A stretch of 5,650 nt of DNA from an uncultured Ruminococcus sp. (GTDB lineage Bacteria; Bacillota; Clostridia; Oscillospirales; Ruminococcaceae): assembly GCA_900543105.1 (NCBI GenBank), contig UQQA01000145.1:1-5650 (forward strand). Reading direction: 5' to 3'. The stretch's first letter is position 1. Each line of letters begins with the position of its first letter. The translations under genes were made by a program, and so were the position numbers. This document shows positions 1 through 5,320 of this stretch, one piece after another. The notes beneath the pieces were generated by a model. That model had not been told where the DNA came from. It was given only the letters and a program-made list of their open reading frames with translations, and searched no databases.

Positions 1-54
1 GAAAAAATCTGCGCCGAAATCCAATATATTCGAGATTGTCGGCTTGATTTTTTC
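1..54. terminator. Stem-loop at the left window edge, possible terminator
   Basis: A 9-base arm GAAAAAATC (1-9) is perfectly complementary to GATTTTTTC (46-54). Inside it GCCGAAATC (13-21) pairs imperfectly with GATTGTCGGC (34-43), giving a long two-part stem. The T6 run in the right arm would suit an intrinsic terminator of a plus-strand gene lying left of the window. It could equally be a dispersed palindromic repeat, since the window cuts whatever precedes it. Confidence 0.35.
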
Positions 55-203
55 TAAATTTTAAATGGTGTTTAGTATAAGTATCCCTAAAGTTAATACT
101 TCAATTATACTCATAGCTGTTCGTACAGCGTTGAAGCTTAAACACACTCACTTCGTTCGTATATTTAAGCTTCAAGGATAGTTTGTTCGAGAAAAACAGA
201 ATA

Positions 204-277
204 GGCGCAATTCACTTTTTAGGTTCACGAAAATGATTTCTAATATTTCGTTCTCCATATTTGATGTGAATTGCGCC
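204..277 (-). repeat. GGCGCAATTCAC hairpin, copy 1
   Basis: A perfect 12-bp inverted repeat, GGCGCAATTCAC (204-215) and GTGAATTGCGCC (266-277), flanks a 50-base loop. The arms match those in copies 2 and 3, while the loop is largely different from theirs. Confidence 0.85.
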
Positions 278-375
278 TTTTGATTTGTTAATGATTATGC
301 TATTGTGGCAAGCTTGGTTCTGTTAGTTTAGGGCATTTCGCTCTTGCGAGAGCGACAAGGGACTCCGTCCCCTTG

Positions 376-414
376 ACCCCTGCAAGCCTTTGAAAAGGCT
401 TGACCTAAACTTTA
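376..414. repeat. 39-bp exact repeat, first copy
   Basis: These 39 bases are identical to 2667-2705. They contain a 9-bp-arm hairpin, CAAGCCTTT/AAAGGCTTG, around a two-base centre, and end in GACCTAAACTTTA. The surrounding bases also resemble each other (CCCCT before, GCTTCGC after). Confidence 0.85.
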
Positions 415-464
415 GGCGCTTCGCGGTGGTTTTCAAACTAATTACGAATTACGCATTAAACAAA

Positions 465-504
465 TGTCCTTTTGTGAAGAACAGTCGTATTTCACAAAAG
501 GACA
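465..504. terminator. Strong hairpin upstream of the kinase promoter
   Basis: TGTCCTTTTGTGAA (465-478) and TTCACAAAAGGACA (491-504) form a perfect 14-bp stem with a 12-base loop. It ends 34 bases before the -35 box of the kinase gene, so it lies outside that transcript and cannot be its attenuator. On the minus strand the stem is followed by TTTGTTTAAT, a weak T-rich tail; on plus by AAATTTATT. It may insulate the promoter from readthrough or be one more palindromic repeat. Confidence 0.4.
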
Positions 505-538
505 AAATTTATTACCCGATTTTTGGTTCAAATATCAA

Positions 539-567
539 TTGAAATCTTGATTTAGATTAGATATAAT
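539..567 (+). promoter_or_regulatory. Sigma-A-type promoter of the aspartate kinase gene
   Basis: A -35 box TTGAAA (539-544) and a perfect -10 box TATAAT (562-567) are separated by exactly 17 bases. Transcription would start near 574, giving a leader of roughly 50 bases before the ATG at 627. That leader is too short for a lysine riboswitch (L-box). Confidence 0.8.
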
Positions 568-610
568 AATATTATTGCGTTTTGTAAATGAAACTATACT
601 TTATATATTT

Positions 611-616
611 AAGGAG
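611..616 (+). promoter_or_regulatory. Ribosome binding site that sets the kinase start
   Basis: AAGGAG lies 10 bases before the ATG at 627. The in-frame ATG at 588 has no comparable site upstream and would add 13 residues that come before the conserved kinase N-terminus, so 627 is preferred. Confidence 0.8.
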
Positions 617-626
617 ATTTGCTGTT

Positions 627-1946
627 ATGAACAACATCAAAGTCGTAAAGTTCGGCGGAAGCTCACTTGCCGATTCCGCACAGTTCAGAAAGGTTGCCGC
701 TATCATCAGGGGAGATGCGGACAGAAAGTTCGTTGTCGCTTCCGCACCGGGAAAGCGCTTCAAGGAAGACATCAAGATCACGGATATGCTCTATTCCTGC
801 TATGAAAAGGCTGCAAAGGGCGAAAAGTTCGACAAGGAATTCGACGCTATCGAACAGAGATACAACTCTATCATCAAGGACCTCGGCGTAAACATCGACC
901 TTTCGGGCGAATACAACGAGATCAAGGACGCTTTCGCTCACAGAGCAGGACGTGACTTCGCAGCAAGCCGCGGCGAATACCTCAACAGCAAGGTTCTTGC
1001 AGCTTACATCGGCTACAACTTCGTTGACCCTGCAGGCTACATAAAGTTCAGCGAGGACGGCGCATTCGACCTCGATACAACTCAGGAGCTTCTTTCCGCA
1101 AAGCTTGCAGAGCTTGACAATGCCGTTGTTCCCGGCTTCTACGGCTCTATGCCTAACGATACTATCAAGACCTTCTCCAGAGGCGGTTCGGATATCACTG
1201 GTTCTATCGTTGCAAGGGCAGTGAACGCTGATCTTTACGAGAACTGGACTGACGTTTCGGGCTTCCTTATCTGCGACCCAAGGATAGTTGACGATCCCAA
1301 GACTATCAGAACCATCACATACAAGGAACTCCGTGAGCTTGCATATATGGGCGCAACAGTTCTCCACGAGGACGCTATCTTCCCCGTAAGAGCAGCAGGT
1401 ATCCCTATCAATATCCGCAACACCAACGCTCCCGAGGACAGAGGAACAATGATTGTTTCCGAATCCGCTGAGATCAGCAAGTATGTTATCACCGGTATCG
1501 CAGGCAAAAAGGGCTTCACCGCTATCAACATCGAAAAGGATATGATGAACAGCGAACTCGGCTTCGGCAGAAACGTTCTCCGTGCGCTCGAAAAGAACGG
1601 CATCAGCTTTGAAAATATGCCATGCGGAATCGACACAATGTCCGTTCTCGTTAATACCGACAGCATTCTCGGCAAGGAAAAGAACATCATCGATGAGATC
1701 AACTACCGTGTACACCCCGATATCATCGAAATTGAAAGCAACCTCGCACTTATCGCAGTCGTTGGCCGCGGAATGAAGAAGGCAAGAGGTACGGCAGGCA
1801 AGATCTTCTCCGCACTCGCAGATGCAAGAGTAAACGTAAAGATGATAGATCAGGGTTCTTCCGAGCTCAACATCATCGTCGGCGTAAACGAAGAGGACTT
1901 TGAAGCAGCAGTAAAGGCTCTCTACGGTGCTTTTGTTACCGAATAA
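627..1946 (+). CDS. lysC: Aspartate kinase (aspartokinase), monofunctional, double ACT domain
   Basis: This 439-residue cytoplasmic enzyme phosphorylates L-aspartate with ATP to give aspartyl phosphate, the first step toward lysine/diaminopimelate, threonine, methionine and isoleucine. The amino-acid-kinase domain covers about residues 4-280: KFGGSS at 8-13 (phosphate binding), GEYLNSK at 116-122, TFSRGGSDITGS at 182-193 and WTDVSGFLICDPRIV at 207-221 (nucleotide and aspartate site), and MGATVLHEDAIFPV at 241-254. Two ACT domains follow: GIAGKKGFTAINI begins the first near 290, and VVGRGM (378-383), GTAGKIF (388-394) and DQGSSELNI (408-416) mark the second. Length and motifs fit the intact monofunctional family, and the ACT pair implies allosteric feedback by an end-product amino acid; which one is not visible. 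The gene stands alone with its own promoter. The symbol lysC rests on family membership; the isozyme class is uncertain. Confidence 0.95.
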   Translation: MNNIKVVKFGGSSLADSAQFRKVAAIIRGDADRKFVVASAPGKRFKEDIKITDMLYSCYEKAAKGEKFDKEFDAIEQRYNSIIKDLGVNIDLSGEYNEIKDAFAHRAGRDFAASRGEYLNSKVLAAYIGYNFVDPAGYIKFSEDGAFDLDTTQELLSAKLAELDNAVVPGFYGSMPNDTIKTFSRGGSDITGSIVARAVNADLYENWTDVSGFLICDPRIVDDPKTIRTITYKELRELAYMGATVLHEDAIFPVRAAGIPINIRNTNAPEDRGTMIVSESAEISKYVITGIAGKKGFTAINIEKDMMNSELGFGRNVLRALEKNGISFENMPCGIDTMSVLVNTDSILGKEKNIIDEINYRVHPDIIEIESNLALIAVVGRGMKKARGTAGKIFSALADARVNVKMIDQGSSELNIIVGVNEEDFEAAVKALYGAFVTE

Positions 1947-1978
1947 TTTTGAGTTTAGCAATTCTGTAAAAATATAAT

Positions 1979-2017
1979 AAAGTGCGGTCACGATATGATA
2001 TTTCGTGACCGCACTTT
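1979..2017 (+). terminator. Hairpin after the kinase gene, probable terminator
   Basis: AAAGTGCGGTCACGA (1979-1993) and TCGTGACCGCACTTT (2003-2017) form a perfect 15-bp stem with a 9-base loop, 32 bases after the stop codon. The position suits a terminator, but the only T run is inside the arm and CAGTCTG follows, so classical intrinsic termination would be weak. The same hairpin with the same loop recurs at 2457-2495, showing that it is also a repeat. Confidence 0.5.
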
Positions 2018-2109
2018 CAGTCTGTTGAAAAAGTATGTTATTGAAAAAAGTTGCACAAAATTAAAGTTTACGTTAATTCTGAAAGAATTTCGCTTTGTTC
2101 AAAGGGTGG
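1979..2109 (+). repeat. Direct repeat unit A (hairpin plus tail)
   Basis: The 15-bp-arm hairpin is followed by CAGTCTGTTGAAAAAGTATG, then a variable A-rich stretch, then 45 bases (2065-2109) running from AGTTTACG to AAAGGGTGG. The unit recurs at 2457-2596 in the same orientation; the 45-base part matches at 43 of 45 positions by eye. The continuation GGGCAAAGCCCTTGGTCGC (2122-2140) is also repeated at 2609-2627. Confidence 0.8.
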
Positions 2110-2361
2110 TGGATGTCCAGAGGGCAAAGCCCTTGGTCGCTTCCGCAGAAGCGAAATACCCTAAGCTAACAGCACCGAGCATTGCCGCAATAGCAAAATA
2201 TCTATAAGTTAAAAAGCGCAATTCACATTCAAAAAGTTAAACAGAACGTGATAAATCGGTCTGTATACCTATAAAATGTGAATTGCGCTTATTCTTTATG
2301 TTCGGAACAACTATCCTCGGCAAATAAACGTGAGGAGCAAAGCGACGAGCGTTTAGCACCG
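2065..2361 (+). repeat. Composite repeat, copy 2
   Basis: Blocks in order: AGTTTACG...AAAGGGTGG (2065-2109), GC-rich GGGCAAAGCCCTTGGTCGC (2122-2140) with a GCTTC/GAAGC mini-stem, CTAACAGCAC (2166-2175), TTGCCGCAATAGCAAAAT (2182-2199), the GCGCAATTCAC hairpin (2214-2290), a TATTCT...CTATCCT link and a second hairpin TAAACG/CGTTTA (2325-2330, 2350-2355). From about 2233 to 2321 it is nearly identical to copy 3. Short open frames here translate the repeat and lack codon-like character. Confidence 0.75.
2214..2290 (+). repeat. GCGCAATTCAC hairpin, copy 2
   Basis: A perfect 16-bp inverted repeat, AAGCGCAATTCACATT (2214-2229) and AATGTGAATTGCGCTT (2275-2290), encloses a 45-base loop containing CAGAACGTGATAAAT and TCTGTATACCTATAAA. 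On the minus strand the stem is followed by TTTTT, so it could also terminate transcription coming from the right, although the loop is long for that. Confidence 0.85.
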
Positions 2362-2434
2362 ACGGGATATGAATGGCAGTTCTTCTTTTAGAGATTAAGT
2401 CATGAAATACTTTTTCGTCAATCTGCATAAATGC

Positions 2435-2517
2435 AACATACTTTTTCGACAGGCTGAAAGTGCAGTCACGATATGATATTTCGTGACCGCACTTTCAGCT
2501 TGTTGTAAAAGTATGCT
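2435..2517. repeat. 83-base near-palindrome with nested hairpin
   Basis: Arms of 37 bases (2435-2471 and 2481-2517) match at 32 of 37 positions around the loop TATGATATT. The inner 15 bp is the AAAGTGC(A/G)GTCACGA hairpin also found after the kinase gene, with one A/C mismatch here. The outer 22 bases, AACATACTTTTTCGACAGGC followed by TG, are an inverted copy of the tail that follows the hairpin in units A and B. The outer arm resembles the terminal inverted repeat of a small transposable element, but no transposase is present. Confidence 0.75.
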
Positions 2518-2596
2518 ATAGAAAAAAAGATAATCAAAAATTTCAAAGCAGAGTTTACGTTAATTTTGAAAGAATTTCGCTTTGTTTAAAGGGTGG
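2457..2596 (+). repeat. Direct repeat unit B (hairpin plus tail)
   Basis: This is the second copy of the unit at 1979-2109, starting 478 bases later: hairpin 2457-2495, CAGCTTGTTGTAAAAGTATG, a longer A-rich spacer with a TTTCAAAGCAG insertion relative to unit A, and the 45-base block 2552-2596. Differences are scattered substitutions and a small indel, so the duplication is not recent or the units were inserted independently. Confidence 0.8.
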
Positions 2597-2735
2597 CAGG
2601 GGTCAAGGGGGCAAAGCCCTTGGTCGCAGGTCAAATTGACCTGCGATGAGAGACGCTGTCCCCTCAACCCCTGCAAGCCTTTGAAAAGGCTTGACCTAAA
2701 CTTTATTTGGCTTCGCAGCACCCGACAAATGTCGG
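2596..2735. repeat. GC-rich palindromic block next to the ABC operon
   Basis: GCAGGGGTCAAGGGG (2596-2610) pairs with CCCCTCAACCCCTGC (2660-2674) at 13 of 15 positions. Nested inside is the near-perfect palindrome 2625-2645 (10-bp arms CGCAGGTCAA/TTGACCTGCG). A 39-base exact copy of 376-414 (2667-2705) follows, then the stem CCGACA/TGTCGG (2722-2735). The segment GTCGCAGGTCAAATTGACCT (2623-2642) recurs at 5449-5468. It lies just past the last gene of the minus-strand operon and could slow or end that transcript, but no T tail was seen. Confidence 0.7.
2667..2705. repeat. 39-bp exact repeat, second copy
   Basis: Identical to 376-414, including the CAAGCCTTT/AAAGGCTTG hairpin. It is in the same plus-strand orientation although the two copies flank opposite sides of the kinase gene. 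Confidence 0.85.
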
Positions 2736-2746
2736 ATATGCAAATA

Positions 2747-2777
2747 ATTACGCATTACGCATTACGAATTACGCATT
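2747..2777. repeat. Tandem heptamer tract ATTACG(C/A)
   Basis: Four heptamers ATTACGC, ATTACGC, ATTACGA, ATTACGC plus ATT follow in tandem. A shorter version (441-457) lies before the kinase promoter, and a variant, TTCGGAA twice (5321-5334), opens composite copy 3. The flank TATGCAAATAATT (2737-2749) is found inverted at 5333-5345. The tract overlaps the 3' end of the small membrane protein gene and supplies its stop codon. Confidence 0.8.
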
Positions 2778-3088
2778 GAATCCCCGTTGCCTTTTTCGTC
2801 AAAATATATCGCCGATGTACTGTATTCGTCTTTGCCTATTTTGTCGCGCATCTCTTCAAGCTGTTTATCCGAAACGGCAATGTTTTTCTCCGTTCGGCGG
2901 TTCATATTCGCTATGCTGAATACTATCAGCACCGCGCCCGTTGCTATAAGCATATCGCCCGTATCAAGTCCGAACCTTGACTTATTCAGCCACATCACTG
3001 CCAGCATCACTGTCATCAGTGCCATTAACGCTGTGAGCATCGGATTTCGTCTTTTCTTCGGTTTATACCGTTCCTGCCTGAGTTTCAA
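2762..3088 (-). CDS. Small two-helix membrane protein of unknown function
   Basis: I do not recognise this 108-residue protein. It has a very basic N-terminus (RQERYKPKKRR, residues 4-14), two predicted membrane helices at about 16-34 and 45-62, then RR at 64-65 and a charged tail. The positive-inside rule places both ends in the cytoplasm. The start is a TTG at 3088, supported by AAAGGA nine bases upstream; that site overlaps the permease stop codon, and only 13 bases separate the genes, so translation is probably coupled. It is therefore the third gene of the ABC operon and may be an accessory or stabilising subunit, which is inference. The last residues (about MRNS) and the stop are encoded by the heptamer repeat, so the original C-terminus may have been replaced or shortened. 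Confidence 0.7.
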   Translation of the reverse strand: MKLRQERYKPKKRRNPMLTALMALMTVMLAVMWLNKSRFGLDTGDMLIATGAVLIVFSIANMNRRTEKNIAVSDKQLEEMRDKIGKDEYSTSAIYFDEKGNGDSMRNS

Positions 3089-3097
3089 TGCGCATCG

Positions 3098-3103
3098 TCC
3101 TTT
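3098..3103 (-). promoter_or_regulatory. Ribosome binding site of the small membrane protein
   Basis: AAAGGA on the minus strand overlaps the permease TAA stop (3102-3104) and lies 9 bases before the TTG at 3088. No in-frame ATG is near; the ATG at 3094-3092 is in another frame that closes quickly. This decides the unusual start. Confidence 0.65.
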
Positions 3104-4478
3104 ATTTCTTCAAAAGCTTTTTGTTGGTCTTGTTTTCGGAAGAGAACGACATTGTGAAAAGCTTGTCGCTCGTGAACATTCTTACCGCAAGGAACATACA
3201 AACGGCAAAGAACACGATCTGGTACGCCAGTCCTCCCCAATACATTATCATATCACCCGACAGAAGATTTGTCAAGGCTATATAGCTGTGCGTGAACGGG
3301 ATAAGGAACATTATTACCTTTGCGGCAACGGGCATTTCGCCGAAGTCCATAAACATCGTCACGAAGAACGGTATCATTACCGCTATCATTATCGGCATTA
3401 CAAGCGTCTGCACCGACTTTACGTCCGTTGCCGCTGCGCCGAGGATAAGCGATATCGAAAGACCTATTGCAAGCGTAAGGAACAGCTGCAAGCCGAAGAG
3501 GAGGATATCCATGCCGCTGAGCGAGAAGCCAAGCTGTGAGATAGCGTCAGCCGTTGAAAGCACTTCGGTCAAAGCGCCTGTATCGGGAACATTCGTCATT
3601 CCTGCAATGTCCGATATATTTGCCGAGCCGTTTGTTGCTCCGCTCATTGCTCCGCCCATGATGCTTACCATATAGATGCCGAAACCGACTATCATAAATA
3701 CTGCGTTGAGAAGTGCGGAGATTATTGCCGCAACCATTTTTGCCGTTAAAACCGTCATTCTTGAAACAGGTGTCGAAAGGAGAGTTTCAAGCGTTTTGTC
3801 GATCTTTTCCGTCGAGATAGCTGTCATTATCATCTGCGATGCGAGGAGAAGCAGGAAGAAAATTGCGAACGGAGCTATCATCGATTCCATCATAACTATA
3901 GAGGAAACAGCCGCCGCGGAAACTTCAACACTCTTGCCGTTCGCCGCCGAGAATTCGACAGTGTTGGCAGGTGAGGTGATGAGCGAAACATCTTCCGCAG
4001 TAAGACCATAGATGCTCTCCATTGCCTCGTCAGCGGAGTGGTCAACGATAGTGCTTACCGCATCGCTCGATGAAATAGAGGACATTGCCGCACTGAATCC
4101 AAGCGAAACCTTGCTCGCAAAGATAAGCTGACCCGGTTTCTTTTCATTTACAATAGTATCGCCGTAACCATCGGGGATAATTACAACATATTTAAGGTCA
4201 AGTCTTTCAAGCTCGTCATAATAATTGTCACTCCGGATATCAACAATGTTAAGCTCAGTTGTTTCGTCAGCCTTGATGCGGTCGATAACATTTTTCGTGA
4301 AATCGGAGTCGTCCTTGATGCAGATGTTGAGCGTTGAAGTGTCGAAACCCTCTTTCATGGAATGACCCATTATCTGACCCATAAAAACGAAAAGCACAAG
4401 CACAAAGACCATACTAATGATAGCCTGCTTCGTGATAAGTTCACTAAGCTCTTTTTTAAGAAGATTACCGAACTTCAT
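3102..4478 (-). CDS. ABC-2 type transporter permease, NatB-like
   Basis: This 458-residue integral membrane protein should form the export channel for the adjacent ATPase. A first helix at about 19-38 is followed by a long, probably extracytoplasmic, domain (about 39-199) and then a bundle of five or six helices at about 200-220, 247-272, 325-348, 357-378, a weaker 386-405, and 414-434. After the second helix comes the cytoplasmic motif STEKIDKTLETLLSTPVSR (222-240), typical of NatB/ABC-2 permeases that contact the ATPase. FLIPFTHSY (391-399) matches the family's late P-F motif. The start at 4478 is chosen because AAGGGTGG precedes it at good spacing and the protein then begins with a typical MKFGNLLKKEL; an upstream TTG at 4511 lies well inside the ATPase gene. 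It overlaps the ATPase gene by 14 bases. Substrate (ion, peptide, lipid or drug) is unknown. Confidence 0.9.
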   Translation of the reverse strand: MKFGNLLKKELSELITKQAIISMVFVLVLFVFMGQIMGHSMKEGFDTSTLNICIKDDSDFTKNVIDRIKADETTELNIVDIRSDNYYDELERLDLKYVVIIPDGYGDTIVNEKKPGQLIFASKVSLGFSAAMSSISSSDAVSTIVDHSADEAMESIYGLTAEDVSLITSPANTVEFSAANGKSVEVSAAAVSSIVMMESMIAPFAIFFLLLLASQMIMTAISTEKIDKTLETLLSTPVSRMTVLTAKMVAAIISALLNAVFMIVGFGIYMVSIMGGAMSGATNGSANISDIAGMTNVPDTGALTEVLSTADAISQLGFSLSGMDILLFGLQLFLTLAIGLSISLILGAAATDVKSVQTLVMPIMIAVMIPFFVTMFMDFGEMPVAAKVIMFLIPFTHSYIALTNLLSGDMIMYWGGLAYQIVFFAVCMFLAVRMFTSDKLFTMSFSSENKTNKKLLKK

Positions 4479-5211
4479 GTTCAAGCACCACCCTTTCAAA
4501 AACTTCTTCAAGGTTTACTGCATTATAACGCTCCTTAAGCACGGGAACTGTGCCCGTTATCATAAGCCTGCCGTTCGTCATAATTCCCACACGATCGGAG
4601 AGGTACTCGATCTCAAGCATATTATGCGAGGAAAGCAGGAAAGCCATATTCTTTTCCTTTGCAAGCTTTTTAATAGTGTTGCGTATCTCGAGCGCATTGA
4701 TAACGTCAAGTCCCGAAGTAGCTTCGTCCATTATCGCAAGCTTAGGCTCAGTCATAACGGCTCTCGAAAGCAGGAGCTTTCTTATCATTCCTCTTGAATA
4801 GCCGCCGATCTTATCGTCAAGGCGTTCGCCCAAACCGCAGATCTGCTCGGCAGTGCGAACATAGCGCTCGATAGTCATTTTATCGGCGGTGAAAAGTCCT
4901 GCCATAAAATAAAGATACTTCCGACCCGTCATAGTCTTGTAAGCGCCCGCCTCGTCGGGAAGATATGTGATGCTTTCACGAACTTTGTCAGGCTCTTTGA
5001 TGATGCTGTGACCTGCAACGAGCGCATCGCCCGAAGTCGCCTCGATAAGTGTCGATATCATTCGTATAGTAGTGGTCTTTCCTGCGCCGTTCGGACCGAT
5101 AAGAGCGAAAATCTCGCCCTCTTCAACATCGAACGAAACCTTGTCAGCCGAAAAAACGTCCCTTTTGGGATATTTCTTGGAAAGCTCACGGACTTCCAGA
5201 ACCTTTGCCAT
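4465..5211 (-). CDS. ABC transporter ATP-binding protein, NatA-like
   Basis: This 248-residue cytoplasmic ATPase powers the neighbouring permease. Walker A is GPNGAGKTT (39-47); the signature region is GGYSRGMIRKLLLSRA (136-151), with SRGM in place of SGGQ; Walker B is LAIMDE (158-163) with E163 the likely catalytic base; the D-loop is SGLD (166-169); and the switch histidine is H196 in SSHNMLE. The Q-loop position reads YLPDEAGAYKTMTG, with D86 where most ABC proteins have Gln; NatA-type relatives commonly carry an acidic residue there, so this is probably not a defect. The ATG at 5211 is preferred over one at 5229 because AGGAGG sits 7 bases before it and the protein then starts MAKVLEVREL, as the family does. 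It is the first gene of the operon. Confidence 0.93.
   Translation of the reverse strand: MAKVLEVRELSKKYPKRDVFSADKVSFDVEEGEIFALIGPNGAGKTTTIRMISTLIEATSGDALVAGHSIIKEPDKVRESITYLPDEAGAYKTMTGRKYLYFMAGLFTADKMTIERYVRTAEQICGLGERLDDKIGGYSRGMIRKLLLSRAVMTEPKLAIMDEATSGLDVINALEIRNTIKKLAKEKNMAFLLSSHNMLEIEYLSDRVGIMTNGRLMITGTVPVLKERYNAVNLEEVFERVVLEHEVR
4488..4496 (-). promoter_or_regulatory. Ribosome binding site of the permease gene
   Basis: AAAGGGTGG on the minus strand lies 9 bases before the ATG at 4478, inside the 3' end of the ATPase gene. This and the 14-base gene overlap indicate coupled, roughly stoichiometric translation. Confidence 0.6.
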
Positions 5212-5218
5212 AATGTTT

Positions 5219-5224
5219 CCTCCT
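5219..5224 (-). promoter_or_regulatory. Ribosome binding site of the ATPase gene
   Basis: A perfect AGGAGG on the minus strand, 7 bases before the ATG at 5211. It also lies downstream of the alternative ATG at 5229, which rules against that start. Confidence 0.85.
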
Positions 5225-5244
5225 GTCAAGTGTATTATCTGATT

Positions 5245-5258
5245 AGTACAATAATACT
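5245..5258. promoter_or_regulatory. Possible operator over the ABC promoter start region
   Basis: AGTA (5245-5248) and TACT (5255-5258) form a small dyad around CAATAA that overlaps the -10 box and the expected start site. With the 10-bp palindrome AAACCGGTTT (5270-5279) in the spacer and edge of the -35 box, it could be a repressor site. No regulator gene is in the window, so this is speculative. Confidence 0.25.
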
Positions 5259-5284
5259 ATATCACCGTTAAACCGGTTTGTCAA
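5256..5284 (-). promoter_or_regulatory. Sigma-A-type promoter of the ABC operon
   Basis: On the minus strand a perfect -35 TTGACA (5279-5284) and a -10 TATAGT (5256-5261) are separated by exactly 17 bases. The start would fall near 5249, about 38 bases before the ATPase ATG. This near-consensus promoter implies strong basal expression unless a repressor binds. Confidence 0.85.
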
Positions 5285-5320
5285 GGGTTTTTGGAAATTT
5301 TTTAAGGAAGGGTGAACAAG

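Larger units (their letters stand above)
131..457 (-). repeat. Composite repeat, copy 1 (inverted)
   Basis: Read on the minus strand from 457 to 131 this stretch has the same block order as copies 2 and 3: a heptamer-type tract (ATTACGAATTACGCATT at 441-457 on plus), a GCGAAG/GC-rich block with CAAGGGG...CCCTTGTCGC, the block CTAACAG (320-326) followed by TTGCCACAA (303-311), the GGCGCAATTCAC hairpin (204-277), a TATTCT...CTATCCT link, and a second hairpin with 12-bp arms TTGAAGCTTAAA/TTTAAGCTTCAA (131-142, 164-175). A small TCGCTCT/AGAGCGA stem sits at 338-355. No convincing coding sequence was seen. It occupies most of the gene-free left end of the window and is oriented away from the kinase gene. 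Confidence 0.7.

Noticed and set aside
1..57. A possible 3' end of an upstream gene (open frame to TAA at 55-57)
   Set aside because: Only 18 codons, and the whole stretch is a stem-loop, which explains it better as a terminator or repeat.
663..1991. A 442-codon open frame antisense to the kinase gene
   Set aside because: It is a shadow of the kinase codon pattern; its translation is Cys/Val/Asp-rich without a domain, and the plus strand encodes a complete aspartate kinase.
1995..2207. A 70-codon plus-strand frame in composite copy 2
   Set aside because: It translates repeat sequence, starting inside the hairpin loop; no ribosome binding site or family resemblance was seen.
2237..2428. A 63-codon minus-strand frame that begins beside the inverted repeat, possible transposase fragment
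   Set aside because: No transposase motif is recognisable and half the frame lies in the conserved hairpin repeat, so I cannot support it as a gene or pseudogene.
2747..2777. CRISPR-like tandem repeat
   Set aside because: The units are 7 bases without spacers, and no cas gene is in the window.
2582..2919. Plus-strand frames containing a YALRIT-like repeat peptide
   Set aside because: The peptide is the direct translation of the ATTACGC heptamer tract, a known type of spurious open frame.
2787..4011. Several open frames on the plus strand opposite the small membrane protein and permease genes
   Set aside because: They mirror the minus-strand genes, have low-complexity composition and lack ribosome binding sites.
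5229..5229. Upstream ATG of the ATPase (adding six residues)
   Set aside because: The perfect AGGAGG lies between this ATG and the one at 5211, so only the latter fits.
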